A DNA stretch of 64,000 bases from Marinomonas agarivorans (GTDB lineage Bacteria; Pseudomonadota; Gammaproteobacteria; Pseudomonadales; Marinomonadaceae): contig NHNK02000007.1 of the NCBI GenBank assembly GCA_002173415.2, forward strand, positions 1-64,000. Direction: 5' to 3'. This document shows positions 7,044 to 17,371 of the stretch, piece by piece. The notes below the pieces were generated by a model. The model was not told where the DNA came from, did not search any database, and worked only from the letters and a program-made list of their open reading frames with translations. The position numbers and the translations under genes were made by a program. The number at the start of each line of letters is the position of its first letter. The stretch's first letter is position 1.

Positions 7044-8705
7044 ATGGCTCAATTTGTATACAGTATGAACCGCGTTGGAAAAATTGTTCCACCAAAGCGC
7101 GAAATTCTTAAAGATATCTCACTCTCTTTTTTCCCTGGCGCCAAAATTGGTGTATTGGGTCTTAATGGTTCTGGTAAATCTACCTTGCTGCGTATTATGG
7201 CAGGCGTTGATCAGGAACATGTCGGCGAAGCTCGACCAATGCCGGGCATTAAAATTGGCTACCTTGAGCAAGAACCTAAGTTAGACCCAAGTAAAGATGT
7301 ACGTGGCATAGTGGAAGAAGCCTTTGTTGATGTCATTCAAGCCCTTGAACGCTTAGACAAGGTGTATGCCGAGTATGCCGAGCCTGATGCGGATTTTGAT
7401 GCATTAGCAAAAGAGCAAGGTAAGTTAGAAGCCTTGATTGAAGCGAAAGACGGCCATAACCTAGACAGAGCACTTGAAGTCGCTGCTGATGCATTACGTC
7501 TACCGCCTTGGGACGCCAATGTTGAGCATTTATCTGGTGGTGAACGTCGTCGAGTTGCACTTTGTCGTTTATTGCTCGACAAACCAGACATGATTTTGCT
7601 TGATGAACCGACAAACCATTTGGATGCCGAGTCAGTTGCTTGGCTAGAGCGTTTCTTAAAAGATTATCCTGGCACTGTTGTGGCTATTACCCACGATCGC
7701 TATTTCTTAGACAATGCGGCTGGTTGGATTCTAGAGCTAGACCGAGGTCATGGTATTCCATATGAAGGCAACTACTCTTCTTGGTTAGAACAAAAAGATG
7801 CTCGTCTGGAAATGGAAGCAAAACAGCAAGCCTCCCATCAAAAGGCCATTAAATCGGAACTTGAATGGGTGCGCCAAAACGCGAAAGGACGTCAATCAAA
7901 ATCAAAAGCTCGTTTAGCACGTTTTGAAGAAATGAACTCAAAAGACTTTCAAGAGCGTAATGAAACCAATGAACTGTATATTCCACCGGGACCAAGACTG
8001 GGCAACAAGGTCATCGAGATAGAGAATGTTAGCAAAGGTTTTGGTGATCGTGTACTCATCGAAGATCTTAGTCTTTCCATTCCACCAGGCGCTATTGTGG
8101 GTGTTGTCGGTGGTAACGGTGCCGGTAAGTCGACACTTTTCAAAATGATTTCGGGTGCAGAACAGCCAGACAGCGGCACAGTTACTATTGGTGAAACTGT
8201 GCAACTGGCTTATGTCGATCAGATGCGTGAATTGGATGGCGAAAAAACCGTTTGGGAAGAGATTTCTGATGGTGCGGATATGATAACCGTCAACAACTTC
8301 AAAGTGTCATCTCGTGCCTATATTGGCCGCTTTAACTTTAAAGGTTCAGATCAACAAAAGCAGGTAAAACATTTATCTGGTGGTGAGCGTAACCGTTTGC
8401 ATCTGGCCAAATTACTAAAAGAAGGTGGCAATGTTCTACTATTGGACGAACCAACTAACGATCTTGATGTAGAAACCTTACGCGCTCTTGAAGATGCGCT
8501 GTTGGCTTTCCCCGGTGCCGCTATTGTTATTTCCCACGATCGCTGGTTCCTTGATCGTATTGCAACGCATATTCTGGCATACGAAGGCGATTCAAAAGCC
8601 GTTTTCTTCGAAGGCAATTATGCCGAGTACGAAGCAGATTACAAACAACGTACTGGTAATGAAGCAACACCAACTCGGATTAAATACAAGCGCATTGACG
8701 CCTAA
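7044..8705 (+). CDS. ettA: Energy-dependent translational throttle protein EttA (ABC-F)
   Basis: 553 residues, against about 555 for the family. The N-terminus MAQFVYSMNRVGK and PPKREILKDISLSFFPGAKI are typical of EttA. Two ABC ATPase modules are visible: Walker A GLNGSGKS near 39-46 with LSGGERRRVAL near 165, and GGNGAGKS near 357 with LSGGERNRLHL near 448. The linker between them carries the charged arm, and there is no membrane domain. EttA binds the ribosomal E site and gates entry into elongation according to ATP/ADP ratio. It is a cytoplasmic housekeeping gene with base composition clearly different from the divergent AT-rich cluster, and it ends in a strong terminator. Confidence 0.95.
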   Translation: MAQFVYSMNRVGKIVPPKREILKDISLSFFPGAKIGVLGLNGSGKSTLLRIMAGVDQEHVGEARPMPGIKIGYLEQEPKLDPSKDVRGIVEEAFVDVIQALERLDKVYAEYAEPDADFDALAKEQGKLEALIEAKDGHNLDRALEVAADALRLPPWDANVEHLSGGERRRVALCRLLLDKPDMILLDEPTNHLDAESVAWLERFLKDYPGTVVAITHDRYFLDNAAGWILELDRGHGIPYEGNYSSWLEQKDARLEMEAKQQASHQKAIKSELEWVRQNAKGRQSKSKARLARFEEMNSKDFQERNETNELYIPPGPRLGNKVIEIENVSKGFGDRVLIEDLSLSIPPGAIVGVVGGNGAGKSTLFKMISGAEQPDSGTVTIGETVQLAYVDQMRELDGEKTVWEEISDGADMITVNNFKVSSRAYIGRFNFKGSDQQKQVKHLSGGERNRLHLAKLLKEGGNVLLLDEPTNDLDVETLRALEDALLAFPGAAIVISHDRWFLDRIATHILAYEGDSKAVFFEGNYAEYEADYKQRTGNEATPTRIKYKRIDA

Positions 8706-8722
8706 TTTAACGCTTCGATCTG

Positions 8723-8767
8723 AAAAAGCTGCTTGTAACCATGGTTATAAGCAGCTTTTTTAATTTT
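8723..8767 (+). terminator. Rho-independent terminator after ettA
   Basis: An 18-bp stem with one G-T pair (8723-8740 with 8743-8760) runs into a T-rich tail on the plus strand, starting about 18 bases after the ettA stop. Confidence 0.9.
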
Positions 8768-9066
8768 TCTCATCTCATTGATTTCATTCCGCCCTTAACG
8801 TATTCACTTTCTTTTCCCGCAAACTTTCCCCGCAAAGAAGTTGCTTAGAGATCAATCAATTAGATTATCAGTTTATTCTCTAGCCTAGTTCCTAATTCCT
8901 TAGATAGAAAAATAAAACCTTATAAAACAGACATCTACAACTGATTAATTGCTATTTTTTTGCAAAAACCTCCTTGCTTTATCGATTTTTTGTCTATGCT
9001 TTTTTTAGCCCTTATCGAAGTACGTGCTACGCCTTTACGCTAAAAAGACCTGAAAAGGACACCATA
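8768..9066 (+). other. AT-rich gap upstream of the binding-protein gene
   Basis: No ORF with a ribosome site is seen. The run from about 8940 to 9060 is T-rich and ends in AAAAGGA before the ATG at 9067; it should hold the promoter of the binding-protein gene. I could not assign a convincing -35/-10 pair. Confidence 0.4.
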
Positions 9067-10245
9067 ATGAAAAAACAACTCTCTCTCTCTGGTAAAACGA
9101 TTAAATGGTTATTAGCCGGTCTATTTACGGCTAGTTCAATAGTAAATATTGCTTCGGCTGCAGAAATTAAAGTCGGCATGTCAAGCGCACTAAGCGGGCC
9201 AGCCTCAGCCTTAGGGCAAGGGGTCAAACTCGGTGTTGATGCCTATTTCAGTAAGGTGAATAAAAGTGGTGGTGTTAATGGCCATACATTATCGCTTATT
9301 GCTTTGGACGACGGTTATGAGCCCAAAAAAGCCGCACCTAATATGGACACCCTTATAGATAAAGAAAAAGTGGTTGCCGTAATGGGGAATGTCGGTACGC
9401 CCACAGCCGTTGTTACGACACCCATTGCAAATGCGAAAAAAACCTTATTGTTTGGCGCTTTTACCGGTGCAGGTTTGCTGAGAAAAACACCGCCTGATCG
9501 CTATATCATCAACTACCGAGCCAGTTACGCTGAAGAAACATCCGCCATGATTGAAGGTTTGCTCTCTGCGGGCATAAAAGCAGAAGAAATTGCCTTCTTC
9601 ACACAAAATGATGGCTATGGTGATGCTGGTTACAACGGCGCGCTAAAAGCACTAAAAGCCAAAGGAGTTGATGGGGCATCCCTTGCTCATGGTCGTTATG
9701 AGCGCAACACCACCAATGTCGAAGATGGTTTAGGGACTATTTTAGATGCAGACGTTGAGCCTAAGGCTGTCATCATGGTAGGAGCGTATAAACCTTGTGC
9801 AGCTTTTATCAAGTTGGCGAAAGAAGAACTGCCCGAAACCCTGTTCCTCAACGTATCCTTTGTGGGCAGCATCCCTTTGCTTAATGAATTAGGCAGTCAA
9901 GCAGAAGGGGTGATTGTAACGCAAGTTGTACCTCACTATGAGTCTTCTTTGCCTGGAGTTAATGACTATCGCAAAGATTTGGCCGCGTTCAAGGCCGATG
10001 CAAAACCTGATTTTGTCTCGTTAGAAGGCTACCTTATTGCCAAAATTTTTGTTGAAGGCGTTAAGAAAGCAACATCAACGTCAAGAGAAGGCATCATTGA
10101 CGGGCTGGAATCACTAAGTAGCATCGACATTGGTACTGGCGTACCTGTTACCTATAACAAGTCAGAACATCAAGCTAGCCATAAAGTTTGGCCGACCGTC
10201 ATCAAAGGCGGCAAATACGTTGAGTTGGATTGGAATTCACTTTAA
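9067..10245 (+). CDS. Periplasmic ligand-binding protein, branched-chain amino-acid (LivJ/K-like) type
   Basis: 392 residues from the ATG at 9067. That start was chosen because AAAGGA lies eight bases upstream and a standard signal peptide follows (MKK start, hydrophobic 14-30, cleavage after ASA). Mature sequence begins AEIKVGMSSALSGP, the usual opening of Peripla_BP_6 proteins, with the NDGYGDAGYNG segment of the hinge domain mid-chain. Such proteins bind small ligands for ABC uptake, or present them to sensors. No permease or ATPase gene is adjacent. Instead a chemoreceptor follows after 66 bp, which suggests a ligand-delivery role in chemotaxis. The ligand cannot be told from sequence. 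Confidence 0.8.
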   Translation: MKKQLSLSGKTIKWLLAGLFTASSIVNIASAAEIKVGMSSALSGPASALGQGVKLGVDAYFSKVNKSGGVNGHTLSLIALDDGYEPKKAAPNMDTLIDKEKVVAVMGNVGTPTAVVTTPIANAKKTLLFGAFTGAGLLRKTPPDRYIINYRASYAEETSAMIEGLLSAGIKAEEIAFFTQNDGYGDAGYNGALKALKAKGVDGASLAHGRYERNTTNVEDGLGTILDADVEPKAVIMVGAYKPCAAFIKLAKEELPETLFLNVSFVGSIPLLNELGSQAEGVIVTQVVPHYESSLPGVNDYRKDLAAFKADAKPDFVSLEGYLIAKIFVEGVKKATSTSREGIIDGLESLSSIDIGTGVPVTYNKSEHQASHKVWPTVIKGGKYVELDWNSL

Positions 10246-10270
10246 TCCATTTGATCAGTAGCTTGGTACA

Positions 10271-10314
10271 CATATTGTCCAAGCTACTTCAACACAAGGA
10301 GCTTGGACAATATG
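10271..10314 (+). promoter_or_regulatory. 15-bp perfect hairpin enclosing the RBS and start codon of the chemoreceptor gene
   Basis: Arms 10271-10285 and 10300-10314 are exactly complementary, with a 14-base loop. The Shine-Dalgarno AAGGAG (10296-10301) sits across the loop and stem, and the ATG (10312-10314) is the last triplet of the right arm. Folding would hide the initiation site, so translation of the receptor may be limited or depend on ribosomes leaving the upstream gene. Confidence 0.6.
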
Positions 10315-12471
10315 CAATTTGATATCAAAACACTCTTGCCGAATAAACGACCTAAATTATCCGTTAAGTTGCTCATTATCAGTTTAGCTATTGTCTCTCT
10401 GCTTTCTGTTTCTATTATTTCTTTACTCTCTTTGTCTTTTGCTAATACTGTTCAGCATGAGCAACAAAAGCTTAAAGAAACAACGGCGTTATCATCCGCA
10501 CAATCCGACCTTGAGAAACTCGCTAACCGAGTGTTGGATAACACACTTAGTAGTTCTTCGGCACAAACATTAGAAATGTTGGCAAACAGTCGCTCAATTG
10601 ATGATGCCTCTCAACGTTTTAATGAAATTTTTGCGACCTTATCAAGCAGTCTTAATTCATCAAAACTTGACACCCTGCCAGATATTTTTAAAAAATTATT
10701 AAGCTCATCCCACAATGTCAGAGTCAGTACTGAGGCCATTTTAAAGAACCGAGATAAATTAGTGGCAGAAGTGACGCTCCTAGAAGCACGTTTTGATCAA
10801 TTGCAAAAAAACACCGCGTCATTAGTGGGGAAAATTAACTTAATCAGCAAACGTGGTAAACGAAAATTAAAACGCTTAATACGCAATGAAAATATTGCAA
10901 CAGACCCTGAATTAATAACCAGATTAATTACCGACACCCAAGACCATATTTCAGGGGACCAAGACAAACTGGCAACGGAGGCCAAAAACCTCACCATAAG
11001 AATTGCAACCCTTTCGGTGATTAGTCAAAAACTCATCGCTGCATCCAATCAGGCCGCTATTCTTGATTTAGAAAAAAACCAAGCCGCACAAATACTTCAA
11101 GATATTGAAAAGGCGATTGGGATATTGAATGAGCAATTGCAGGATAATGCCTCTTTACTGGAGCTCAACACCAAGCTGACCGAGGACATAGATAGCATAG
11201 TCAACATATTGTTTGGCAATAATGGCTCAATCCGCGATTTGCGCTCTGACTATATTAGCCAACAACAAACTCGCGTTGAGACCATTGGTACCATGTTACA
11301 GTCTGTCAATGATTTATCCACTATCTTATCTTACGTCAGTACCAAAACCAGCGACAATCAACAACAAGTTATTACCACAACAGAAGAAAATATCAGTGCC
11401 GTCATCACTTACAATACCATTGTGCTCATCTTTATTCTGATAGTACTTGTTTCTGCTTCTATCGCCATTACCAGAATGATTTCTAAACCAATTTCCGAGG
11501 TAACATACGCATTAGCTGAAATATCCTCAGGAGATGGTGATTTGACCAAACGGCTAGAGGTTAAAGGCGTTGAAGAAATGGTCGTATTGTCAGGCCATTT
11601 CAATAACTTTGTTACCAAGTTACAAGCTCTGATTAAGCAGGTTGCCAATGCTTCAAACAAACTCAATACCACAGTGGCAGACACGAAAGTTATTGCGACC
11701 AATACCAAAGAAAAAATCGTGTCACAACAAAGCGAAACATCCCAATTAAGCGAAGCAGTAGAAGGTTTAAAGCTCAGCTTTACCGAGGTCGCGGATCGGA
11801 CCAAAAATGCACAAAATGTTGCCGAAGATGTTGCACAAGAAGCCACCGAAAGCCAGACGGTAGTATCCAAATCGGTACAGTCTGTTGAAGAACTGGCAGA
11901 AAAAATTGAGTCAGGTGTCACGACCATTAAAAGTCTATCAGCAACCAGTCAAAATGTCGTAAACGTACTAGAAGTCATTAAAAATATCGCGGACCAAACT
12001 AATCTCTTAGCATTAAATGCCGCCATTGAAGCTGCAAGAGCTGGCGAACAAGGCCGAGGTTTTTCCGTTGTCGCCGACGAAGTACGAGCGCTGGCCAGCA
12101 AAACACAAGATTCCACTACTCAAATATCAGAAATTTTAGAAACTCTAAAAACAGATGCTGAATCTGCTACCAAAGTCATGTTTGCAGGCCAAGAACAGGC
12201 AAAAAGCACCGTCGAACAGTCACTGACTGTTAGCGAAAGACTGAATACTATTGTTAGCTCCATTAAAAGTATTGCAGATTTAAATCAACAAATTGCCAGT
12301 GCAGTACAAATACAAAGCAAATCGGTGAATGAGGCAACCAACAATGTCGAGCGCATTAATATTATTGGCGCAGAAAACTCAGACGCATCCGTTAAGATCG
12401 AGAACTCCAGCGAATCCCTTAGTGAACTTGCTATCGAACTGAACCAAGCCTTATCGCAATTTAAAATTTAA
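10312..12471 (+). CDS. Methyl-accepting chemotaxis protein (transmembrane receptor)
   Basis: 719 residues from the ATG at 10312; an in-frame TTG at 10303 would sit too close to the AAGGAG. A first membrane helix lies near 20-42, followed by a large, helix-rich periplasmic sensor domain of about 320 residues. The second helix (about 363-385, rich in I, L, V) leads into a HAMP domain, then the coiled-coil signalling domain whose tip [20 protein letters not shown] contacts CheA/CheW. No C-terminal NWETF-type pentapeptide is present. It lies immediately downstream of an orphan periplasmic binding protein, a likely partner. Expression may be restrained by the hairpin over its start. Confidence 0.9.
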   Translation: MQFDIKTLLPNKRPKLSVKLLIISLAIVSLLSVSIISLLSLSFANTVQHEQQKLKETTALSSAQSDLEKLANRVLDNTLSSSSAQTLEMLANSRSIDDASQRFNEIFATLSSSLNSSKLDTLPDIFKKLLSSSHNVRVSTEAILKNRDKLVAEVTLLEARFDQLQKNTASLVGKINLISKRGKRKLKRLIRNENIATDPELITRLITDTQDHISGDQDKLATEAKNLTIRIATLSVISQKLIAASNQAAILDLEKNQAAQILQDIEKAIGILNEQLQDNASLLELNTKLTEDIDSIVNILFGNNGSIRDLRSDYISQQQTRVETIGTMLQSVNDLSTILSYVSTKTSDNQQQVITTTEENISAVITYNTIVLIFILIVLVSASIAITRMISKPISEVTYALAEISSGDGDLTKRLEVKGVEEMVVLSGHFNNFVTKLQALIKQVANASNKLNTTVADTKVIATNTKEKIVSQQSETSQLSEAVEGLKLSFTEVADRTKNAQNVAEDVAQEATESQTVVSKSVQSVEELAEKIESGVTTIKSLSATSQNVVNVLEVIKNIADQTNLLALNAAIEAARAGEQGRGFSVVADEVRALASKTQDSTTQISEILETLKTDAESATKVMFAGQEQAKSTVEQSLTVSERLNTIVSSIKSIADLNQQIASAVQIQSKSVNEATNNVERINIIGAENSDASVKIENSSESLSELAIELNQALSQFKI

Positions 12472-12483
12472 GCCAAGGCAGCG

Positions 12484-13650
12484 TTAATTTGTTTCATCTT
12501 TCGTCTGAGGTTGTGGTTTTTTATTCGTATTGGCCAGTTTTTGTAAACTAAGCCATGATGCCCATAGAATGAGTGACATAATAATTAACACGTAAGGGTA
12601 AATTGAGGCGCCATACCAATCAATTAAAGGCCCTATTGCCGAGGGCATTACCATCGCACCGACGCCACAAAAGGTAAAAATGTACCCTGTTAACTTCCCT
12701 GTCAGAGCCACAACCTCATTACCAAAAGTAAACAACATGGGAAACACAGCAGAGCAGCCTGCGCCCAATAACAAGGCAACCACGGTAATAGGCAAGATGG
12801 AAAACGCAATAAGGACAGAGCCTGCAACACTCATTGCCAATAAAAAGGCCATGATCAAGGGTAAGGAAACCCAACGTAAAATAGGAACAGATAGTAATCG
12901 GCCAGCAGCAAACGCCAAGAAAAATAATGTCACCAATAAGGCAGCTTCGGTTTGCGGCATGCCATTCAACTTGGCATAAGTGCTAATCCATCCAGCGACA
13001 GAAACCTCAAACCCCACATACATAAACACCATAAACAGGAAGCAAGTAAAAAACGCTTTATTAAATACCTGAGGCTGGCCGTCTGTATTCGCCTCACGAT
13101 AAGTCGGGCTAGGAGAGCGCCATAAGACGAAAGGAAAAATGAGAGTATAAAGCGCAATTAACCAATAGCCTGTGCCATAATCGCCACCTAACCAACCACC
13201 AAATACTAAAATTAACGGTGCGATCATAGTGCCAACACTGTACGCTAATTGCACCATTAGCATGGCCGTGCCTGCTTTGTCTTTATTCACCCAGATGGTT
13301 AGTAGGTTGCATCCTGTGTTCATCGACACTTCGGCAAATCCCATAATAAAAAAGATAATCGATAAAATGACTAATCCATTGGAAAAAGGCACTAAGAATA
13401 AAGTCACCACCACAATGCAAGCCATAATCAATAAATACATATGGCCACTGAACCGGTCAAAGGCTCGGCCAGCAATGTAAGCCCCTAAAATGCTACCTAA
13501 TGCTTTTACCGTAAATACTATAGAGATTTGTGAAACTGACGCATCTACTAGATCCGATAAGTACACTAAACTTGGCCCTAGAGAACCACTGACCATACCC
13601 ACAGTGAGTATCATCAAACAATACAATGCCGTACGAGATATTTCTTTCAT
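12484..13650 (-). CDS. Major facilitator superfamily transporter
   Basis: About 388 residues from the ATG at 13650 (MKEISRTALYCLM). An upstream GTG at 13692 would add 14 residues with no better ribosome site. Twelve hydrophobic helices are visible. The loop between helices 2 and 3 reads GRAFDRFSGH, a variant of the MFS signature G-x-x-x-D-R-x-G. The FAEVSMNTGCN segment recalls sugar-type MFS members (FucP-like). It is a proton-linked inner-membrane carrier of unknown substrate. It is convergent with the chemoreceptor gene, with only 12 bp between stops. Confidence 0.8.
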   Translation of the reverse strand: MKEISRTALYCLMILTVGMVSGSLGPSLVYLSDLVDASVSQISIVFTVKALGSILGAYIAGRAFDRFSGHMYLLIMACIVVVTLFLVPFSNGLVILSIIFFIMGFAEVSMNTGCNLLTIWVNKDKAGTAMLMVQLAYSVGTMIAPLILVFGGWLGGDYGTGYWLIALYTLIFPFVLWRSPSPTYREANTDGQPQVFNKAFFTCFLFMVFMYVGFEVSVAGWISTYAKLNGMPQTEAALLVTLFFLAFAAGRLLSVPILRWVSLPLIMAFLLAMSVAGSVLIAFSILPITVVALLLGAGCSAVFPMLFTFGNEVVALTGKLTGYIFTFCGVGAMVMPSAIGPLIDWYGASIYPYVLIIMSLILWASWLSLQKLANTNKKPQPQTKDETN

Positions 13651-13939
13651 AAAACAGACCACAAAGAAGTAACTTATATAAAGATAGTGCACTCACTACA
13701 ATGCGAACAGTACGAATACAGGGCTCAGGGATAGTATTGCTTTAATATGAATGCATGATGACATGGGCGGCATTAAATCACTTTATTGATGAAAAAACAC
13801 CTTAACTTTACCTTATTAACAAAATTATCCCGTCATCAAGGCAAAGAGAAATGAGCCCACATAGTCAATGTGGACCTAATGTAAAGGTGGTGACTAAGTG
13901 TACTAGTTAAGGTGTATTCGTTCAGGCAAGAAGTGAGGA

Positions 13940-15133
13940 CTAACTTGTTTTACCCACTACCAGCAACTTTTCCGCAATATAATCAATTTGACGCTCTTGA
14001 ATACCAGCCACGTTGATGCGACCACTATCCAAGAGATAAATTGCATGCTCTTGGCGTAGCACTTGGGCTTGTTCAGGTGTGATACCCAAAACAGAAAACA
14101 TACCTCTGTGTTGCCCAATAAAGTCAAAGTTATGGGTGCCACTCTTTTGCTGTAAAGCTGTCACTAGCCGCTGCCTTATGGTGTTTACCCGTGCACACAT
14201 ATAGGTGACTTCATCGCGCCATACTTGCTCTAAAGTCGGTGTTCGTAAAATTTTATCGACTAACGCTGCCCCATGATCAGGTGGCATGGTGTAGGTGGTA
14301 CGGGCAATTTCCAACAGCCGTGATTTGATGGCGTTACTTTGTTGTTGGGTTTTCCCTACAACGATAGCAAGACCTGTACGCTCACGATATAAACCAAAGT
14401 TCTTCGAACACGACGCAGCCACAATATAGGACTCAACACGTTCAGCAAGGTAACGAAACCCTTTTATGTCTTCATCTAACCCTTGTCCAAACCCTTGATA
14501 AGCGATATCGATAAAGGGTAAAAACCCTTGTCTTTGCGCCATATCAGTGACAGCTTGCCAGTCAGTGAAAGACAGGTCCGCCCCTGTTGGGTTATGGCAA
14601 CAACCATGTAACAAGACAACATCATTTTGCTTGGCAACTTGCAAATCTTGTTGCATGCCCGAGCTATCAACTAGTTTGGTCTTAGGGTCAAAGTAACGAT
14701 AATAGCGTACCTGTAAGCCAGCGGCTTTCATGATAGGGGCATGATTGGCATAGCTTAAATCGGATAGCCACACCTTAGCATCTGGCGAGGATAACTTAAT
14801 CACATCCGCCAATAGGCGTAACGCGCCACTTGCTCCTGGCGTTTGCACAGCAACAGCACGGCCACGACTTGCGCCCGCTCCAATCAGCAAATCCATCATC
14901 ACATCATTAAAAGACTCATTGCCCGCCAGCCCTAAATACACCTTAGTGTCTTGCTCTTGAGTTAGTGCTTCTTGCGCCATTTTTATGGCTTGCATTAATG
15001 GTGTATGGCCCTGCTCATCACGATAAACACCTATCCCCAAATCCACTTTATTGGGGTTGTTATCTGCTTTACAGGCCACTGACATAGATAAAATTGGGTC
15101 TGCGGTGGCATTGGTGAGGTTGTCTAAGATCAT
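13940..15133 (-). CDS. Aspartate/aromatic amino-acid aminotransferase, class I PLP enzyme
   Basis: 397 residues, the normal length for the AspC/TyrB group. The N-terminal VDLGIGVYRDEQG, the LHGCCHNPTGADLS substrate/PLP region and SCSKNFGLYRERTG with the Schiff-base lysine are all present and colinear with TyrB. The invariant arginine region near the C-terminus is also present. The enzyme transfers amino groups between Asp, aromatic amino acids and 2-oxoglutarate. AspC versus TyrB specificity cannot be settled by eye. The start ATG has AAAGGAA upstream, and the stop of the EamA transporter lies only 2 bp before it, so they share a transcript. Confidence 0.88.
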   Translation of the reverse strand: MILDNLTNATADPILSMSVACKADNNPNKVDLGIGVYRDEQGHTPLMQAIKMAQEALTQEQDTKVYLGLAGNESFNDVMMDLLIGAGASRGRAVAVQTPGASGALRLLADVIKLSSPDAKVWLSDLSYANHAPIMKAAGLQVRYYRYFDPKTKLVDSSGMQQDLQVAKQNDVVLLHGCCHNPTGADLSFTDWQAVTDMAQRQGFLPFIDIAYQGFGQGLDEDIKGFRYLAERVESYIVAASCSKNFGLYRERTGLAIVVGKTQQQSNAIKSRLLEIARTTYTMPPDHGAALVDKILRTPTLEQVWRDEVTYMCARVNTIRQRLVTALQQKSGTHNFDFIGQHRGMFSVLGITPEQAQVLRQEHAIYLLDSGRINVAGIQERQIDYIAEKLLVVGKTS

Positions 15134-15135
15134 GC

Positions 15136-16155
15136 TTATTCCTTTATTTTACGTGCTTCTATTTTTAGAAAAGGTAAACAGGTTGTTTGAACCCACTGAG
15201 GTAAACGTATTGTTTTTAAGATTTCACTTGCCGCTATTACGCCTACCGCCATAAGTAACATGGCGAGGATGTCTATTTTAGATAACTGCTCAGCAAGCAA
15301 TATATAAGCCCCTAGTGCAGCCAACACTGGCGTTAGTGAACCAATAGCTGCCGTAGCCTCGGCGCCAATTCGGTTAATCGCTATGCCATAAGTTATGCCA
15401 GCAAACACCCCCACAACCAATGCTTGTACAACAAACTGAAACAACCAGAACACCAGAGAAGCGTGTTCAATATTCCCTCTTTGCGATTCGTTCAAGGAGG
15501 AGTCCAACACGCCAAAAACCAGTAACAACAATAATATAGCACTGTTCACTAGCCCTAATAATCCAGTTGCTGCAAAAGGCGATAAACCAGAAACTCGCAA
15601 ACATATGGTAAAAACCGCCCAACACATACTTGCCAACAAGAAGTGTAAATCGCCCATCAACACCTCTATTTGCATAGTCACCAATGAAGCACTTAACAGC
15701 ACAATAATCCCGACACCTATTGCGCATAACCCTAATAGCCGTGACAGGCTCAAAGGCTCTTTATAAATGAAGACGGCGATAGAGGTAACAAACAAAGGGG
15801 CCGTGCCAGCAATAAGCAACCCAGAATGAGCAACAGGCGCTTGTGCCATGCCTTGAGAGGCAAGATAAAAAAATGGCACACCGGCGCCACAACAAATGCC
15901 GATCAAAACTCGCCAAGGTACTTTACGTATCTGTGACCACGATCGATACATAAAGTAAGCAAATACAATGCTTGGTCCGCCATAACGCATAATAGCTAAG
16001 TCAAATAAAGTTAGATCTGATTTCAGCCCAACTTTCACAGATAATAGCCAGCTTGCCCAAATGCAAGCAGTCGCAATCGCTGCGAATACACCTAAGTGAA
16101 AATGGCGGCCTTGAGCCAATATCCGATAACTCGGTACTGTATTGGAATGCGACAT
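15136..16155 (-). CDS. EamA-family (DMT) transporter, probable metabolite exporter
   Basis: About 339 residues from the ATG at 16155, preferred over 16182 because GAGG sits five bases upstream. Ten hydrophobic helices form two EamA repeats. The second includes the usual AIGSLTPVLAALGAYILLAEQ motif, and a charged C-terminal tail follows. Members export amino acids or related metabolites across the inner membrane. It is co-transcribed with the downstream aminotransferase and faces a divergent Lrp-type regulator, which points to amino-acid efflux or homeostasis. The substrate is unknown. Confidence 0.85.
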   Translation of the reverse strand: MSHSNTVPSYRILAQGRHFHLGVFAAIATACIWASWLLSVKVGLKSDLTLFDLAIMRYGGPSIVFAYFMYRSWSQIRKVPWRVLIGICCGAGVPFFYLASQGMAQAPVAHSGLLIAGTAPLFVTSIAVFIYKEPLSLSRLLGLCAIGVGIIVLLSASLVTMQIEVLMGDLHFLLASMCWAVFTICLRVSGLSPFAATGLLGLVNSAILLLLLVFGVLDSSLNESQRGNIEHASLVFWLFQFVVQALVVGVFAGITYGIAINRIGAEATAAIGSLTPVLAALGAYILLAEQLSKIDILAMLLMAVGVIAASEILKTIRLPQWVQTTCLPFLKIEARKIKE

Positions 16156-16354
16156 CAATACCTCAAAATCATGTTGATACAAACGGGTAATACGAGAACA
16201 GGCGTGTTGTTATAAACACTTGTCACGAGAAGTATTATTCAGCAAAAGAGTCTGGCATGTCCTTGCTTTTTCTATCCTAAAAACCATTTTATTTAGTACA
16301 CTTAACCTTCTTAACAAGAAAAACATACTATTTATACCAATATAGGAGAATTTT

Positions 16355-16810
16355 ATGGATGACATAGACCGTCACATTTTAAAAGCACTACAAGAAGATG
16401 GCCGTTTAACCAATGTTGAGTTAGCAGACAAGATAAACCTATCCGCTTCTCCTTGTTTACGCAGAGTGAAAAAACTAGAACAAACCGGAACGATTGTGCA
16501 TTATCGCGCAAATTTAGAACGGGAAAAGGTTGGGTTGGCAATGACTGTATTTGTGGATGTCACGTTAGACAAACACAGTAGCCAAATTATCGATGAGTTT
16601 GAACAAGCCATTATTGCCATGCCAAACATTATTTCGTGTTTTATGGTATCGGGAGCGGGTGACTATCGTTTGGAAATTGTTGCCAAGGATTTAAAGCACT
16701 ATGAGCAAGTATTAAAGCAGGTGCAGGCATTACCCAATATCAAGGGCATTAACAGCAACTTCGCCATTCGTGCGGTCAAATCGGCGGCCACACTGCCATT
16801 ACCCTACTAA
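16355..16810 (+). CDS. Lrp/AsnC-family transcriptional regulator
   Basis: 151 residues. An N-terminal winged helix (DDIDRHILKALQEDGR, then NVELADKINLSASPCLRRVKKL) is followed by an AsnC/RAM ligand-binding domain (about 70-145) with the VSGAGDYRLEIVAKDL core. Start supported by TAGGAG ten bases upstream. Lrp-type proteins bind DNA as multimers and respond to amino acids. Divergence from the EamA-aminotransferase operon makes that operon and itself the likely targets, through the 199-bp spacer. Confidence 0.9.
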   Translation: MDDIDRHILKALQEDGRLTNVELADKINLSASPCLRRVKKLEQTGTIVHYRANLEREKVGLAMTVFVDVTLDKHSSQIIDEFEQAIIAMPNIISCFMVSGAGDYRLEIVAKDLKHYEQVLKQVQALPNIKGINSNFAIRAVKSAATLPLPY

Positions 16811-16850
16811 TGAAGCTGTGCCAATAAATCCTTTTAGGCACCAATGATAT

Positions 16851-17312
16851 TTAGTCAATCGCAATATAGTAAGTTGTAAAAGATCGCCCTAGTAGCTGAG
16901 ATGTTTCAACCTTTGTGGCTAATTTACGCAACGCTTTATACTCTGGTCGGCTTTCGAGTAAATGAAACAACACCTCTTTATGGCCTAACTCTTTTGCCCA
17001 AAACAGCAAGGTTTTGCATATTGCTACCCCATTGCCCCAAAATGATTGTGACAATACAATTGCCAATTCAAAACCATTTTCATCACGCTGAATACCACAC
17101 CAACCCGCTAGTACACCTTTGATATAAACGGCTCGCACACGACAACCGGCTGAGGCATCAACCTCAAGCTTTTCGGCAATCCAATCTTTCACGCTCTGCT
17201 CTGTAAATCTTGCATGCTCAATTAGGTGTGTTCGCACGGCTTGTTCGTTGACAATCGGCAACAACATTTCAGGCTTAACGGTTGCGAATGATTCAAAAAC
17301 GATATCTGGCAT
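16851..17312 (-). CDS. GNAT-family acetyltransferase-like protein
   Basis: 153 residues with the GNAT arrangement: a beta strand ending in AGWCGIQ, then FELAIVLSQSFWGNGVAICKTLLFWAK (split here as strand, acetyl-CoA loop WGNGVA and helix). The loop is a weak match to Q/RxxGxG/A. The C-terminal part SRPEYKALRKLA matches the usual last helix. It probably acetylates an amine on a small molecule or protein. Substrate unknown. It is a single gene between the Lrp regulator (convergent) and map. Confidence 0.65.
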   Translation of the reverse strand: MPDIVFESFATVKPEMLLPIVNEQAVRTHLIEHARFTEQSVKDWIAEKLEVDASAGCRVRAVYIKGVLAGWCGIQRDENGFELAIVLSQSFWGNGVAICKTLLFWAKELGHKEVLFHLLESRPEYKALRKLATKVETSQLLGRSFTTYYIAID

Positions 17313-17371
17313 GGGAAGAGCTTCTTTATATTCTTTTAGATTTTTGTATACGCTGCGGGGTGAAGGTGGTT

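Noticed and set aside
7333-7614. Minus-strand open frames inside ettA
   Set aside because: Shadow frames of a highly conserved gene; no start signals.
7044-8705. Missing ATPase for the peptide exporter
   Set aside because: The nearest ABC ATPase gene is ettA, a ribosome-acting ABC-F protein transcribed divergently; not a transporter subunit.
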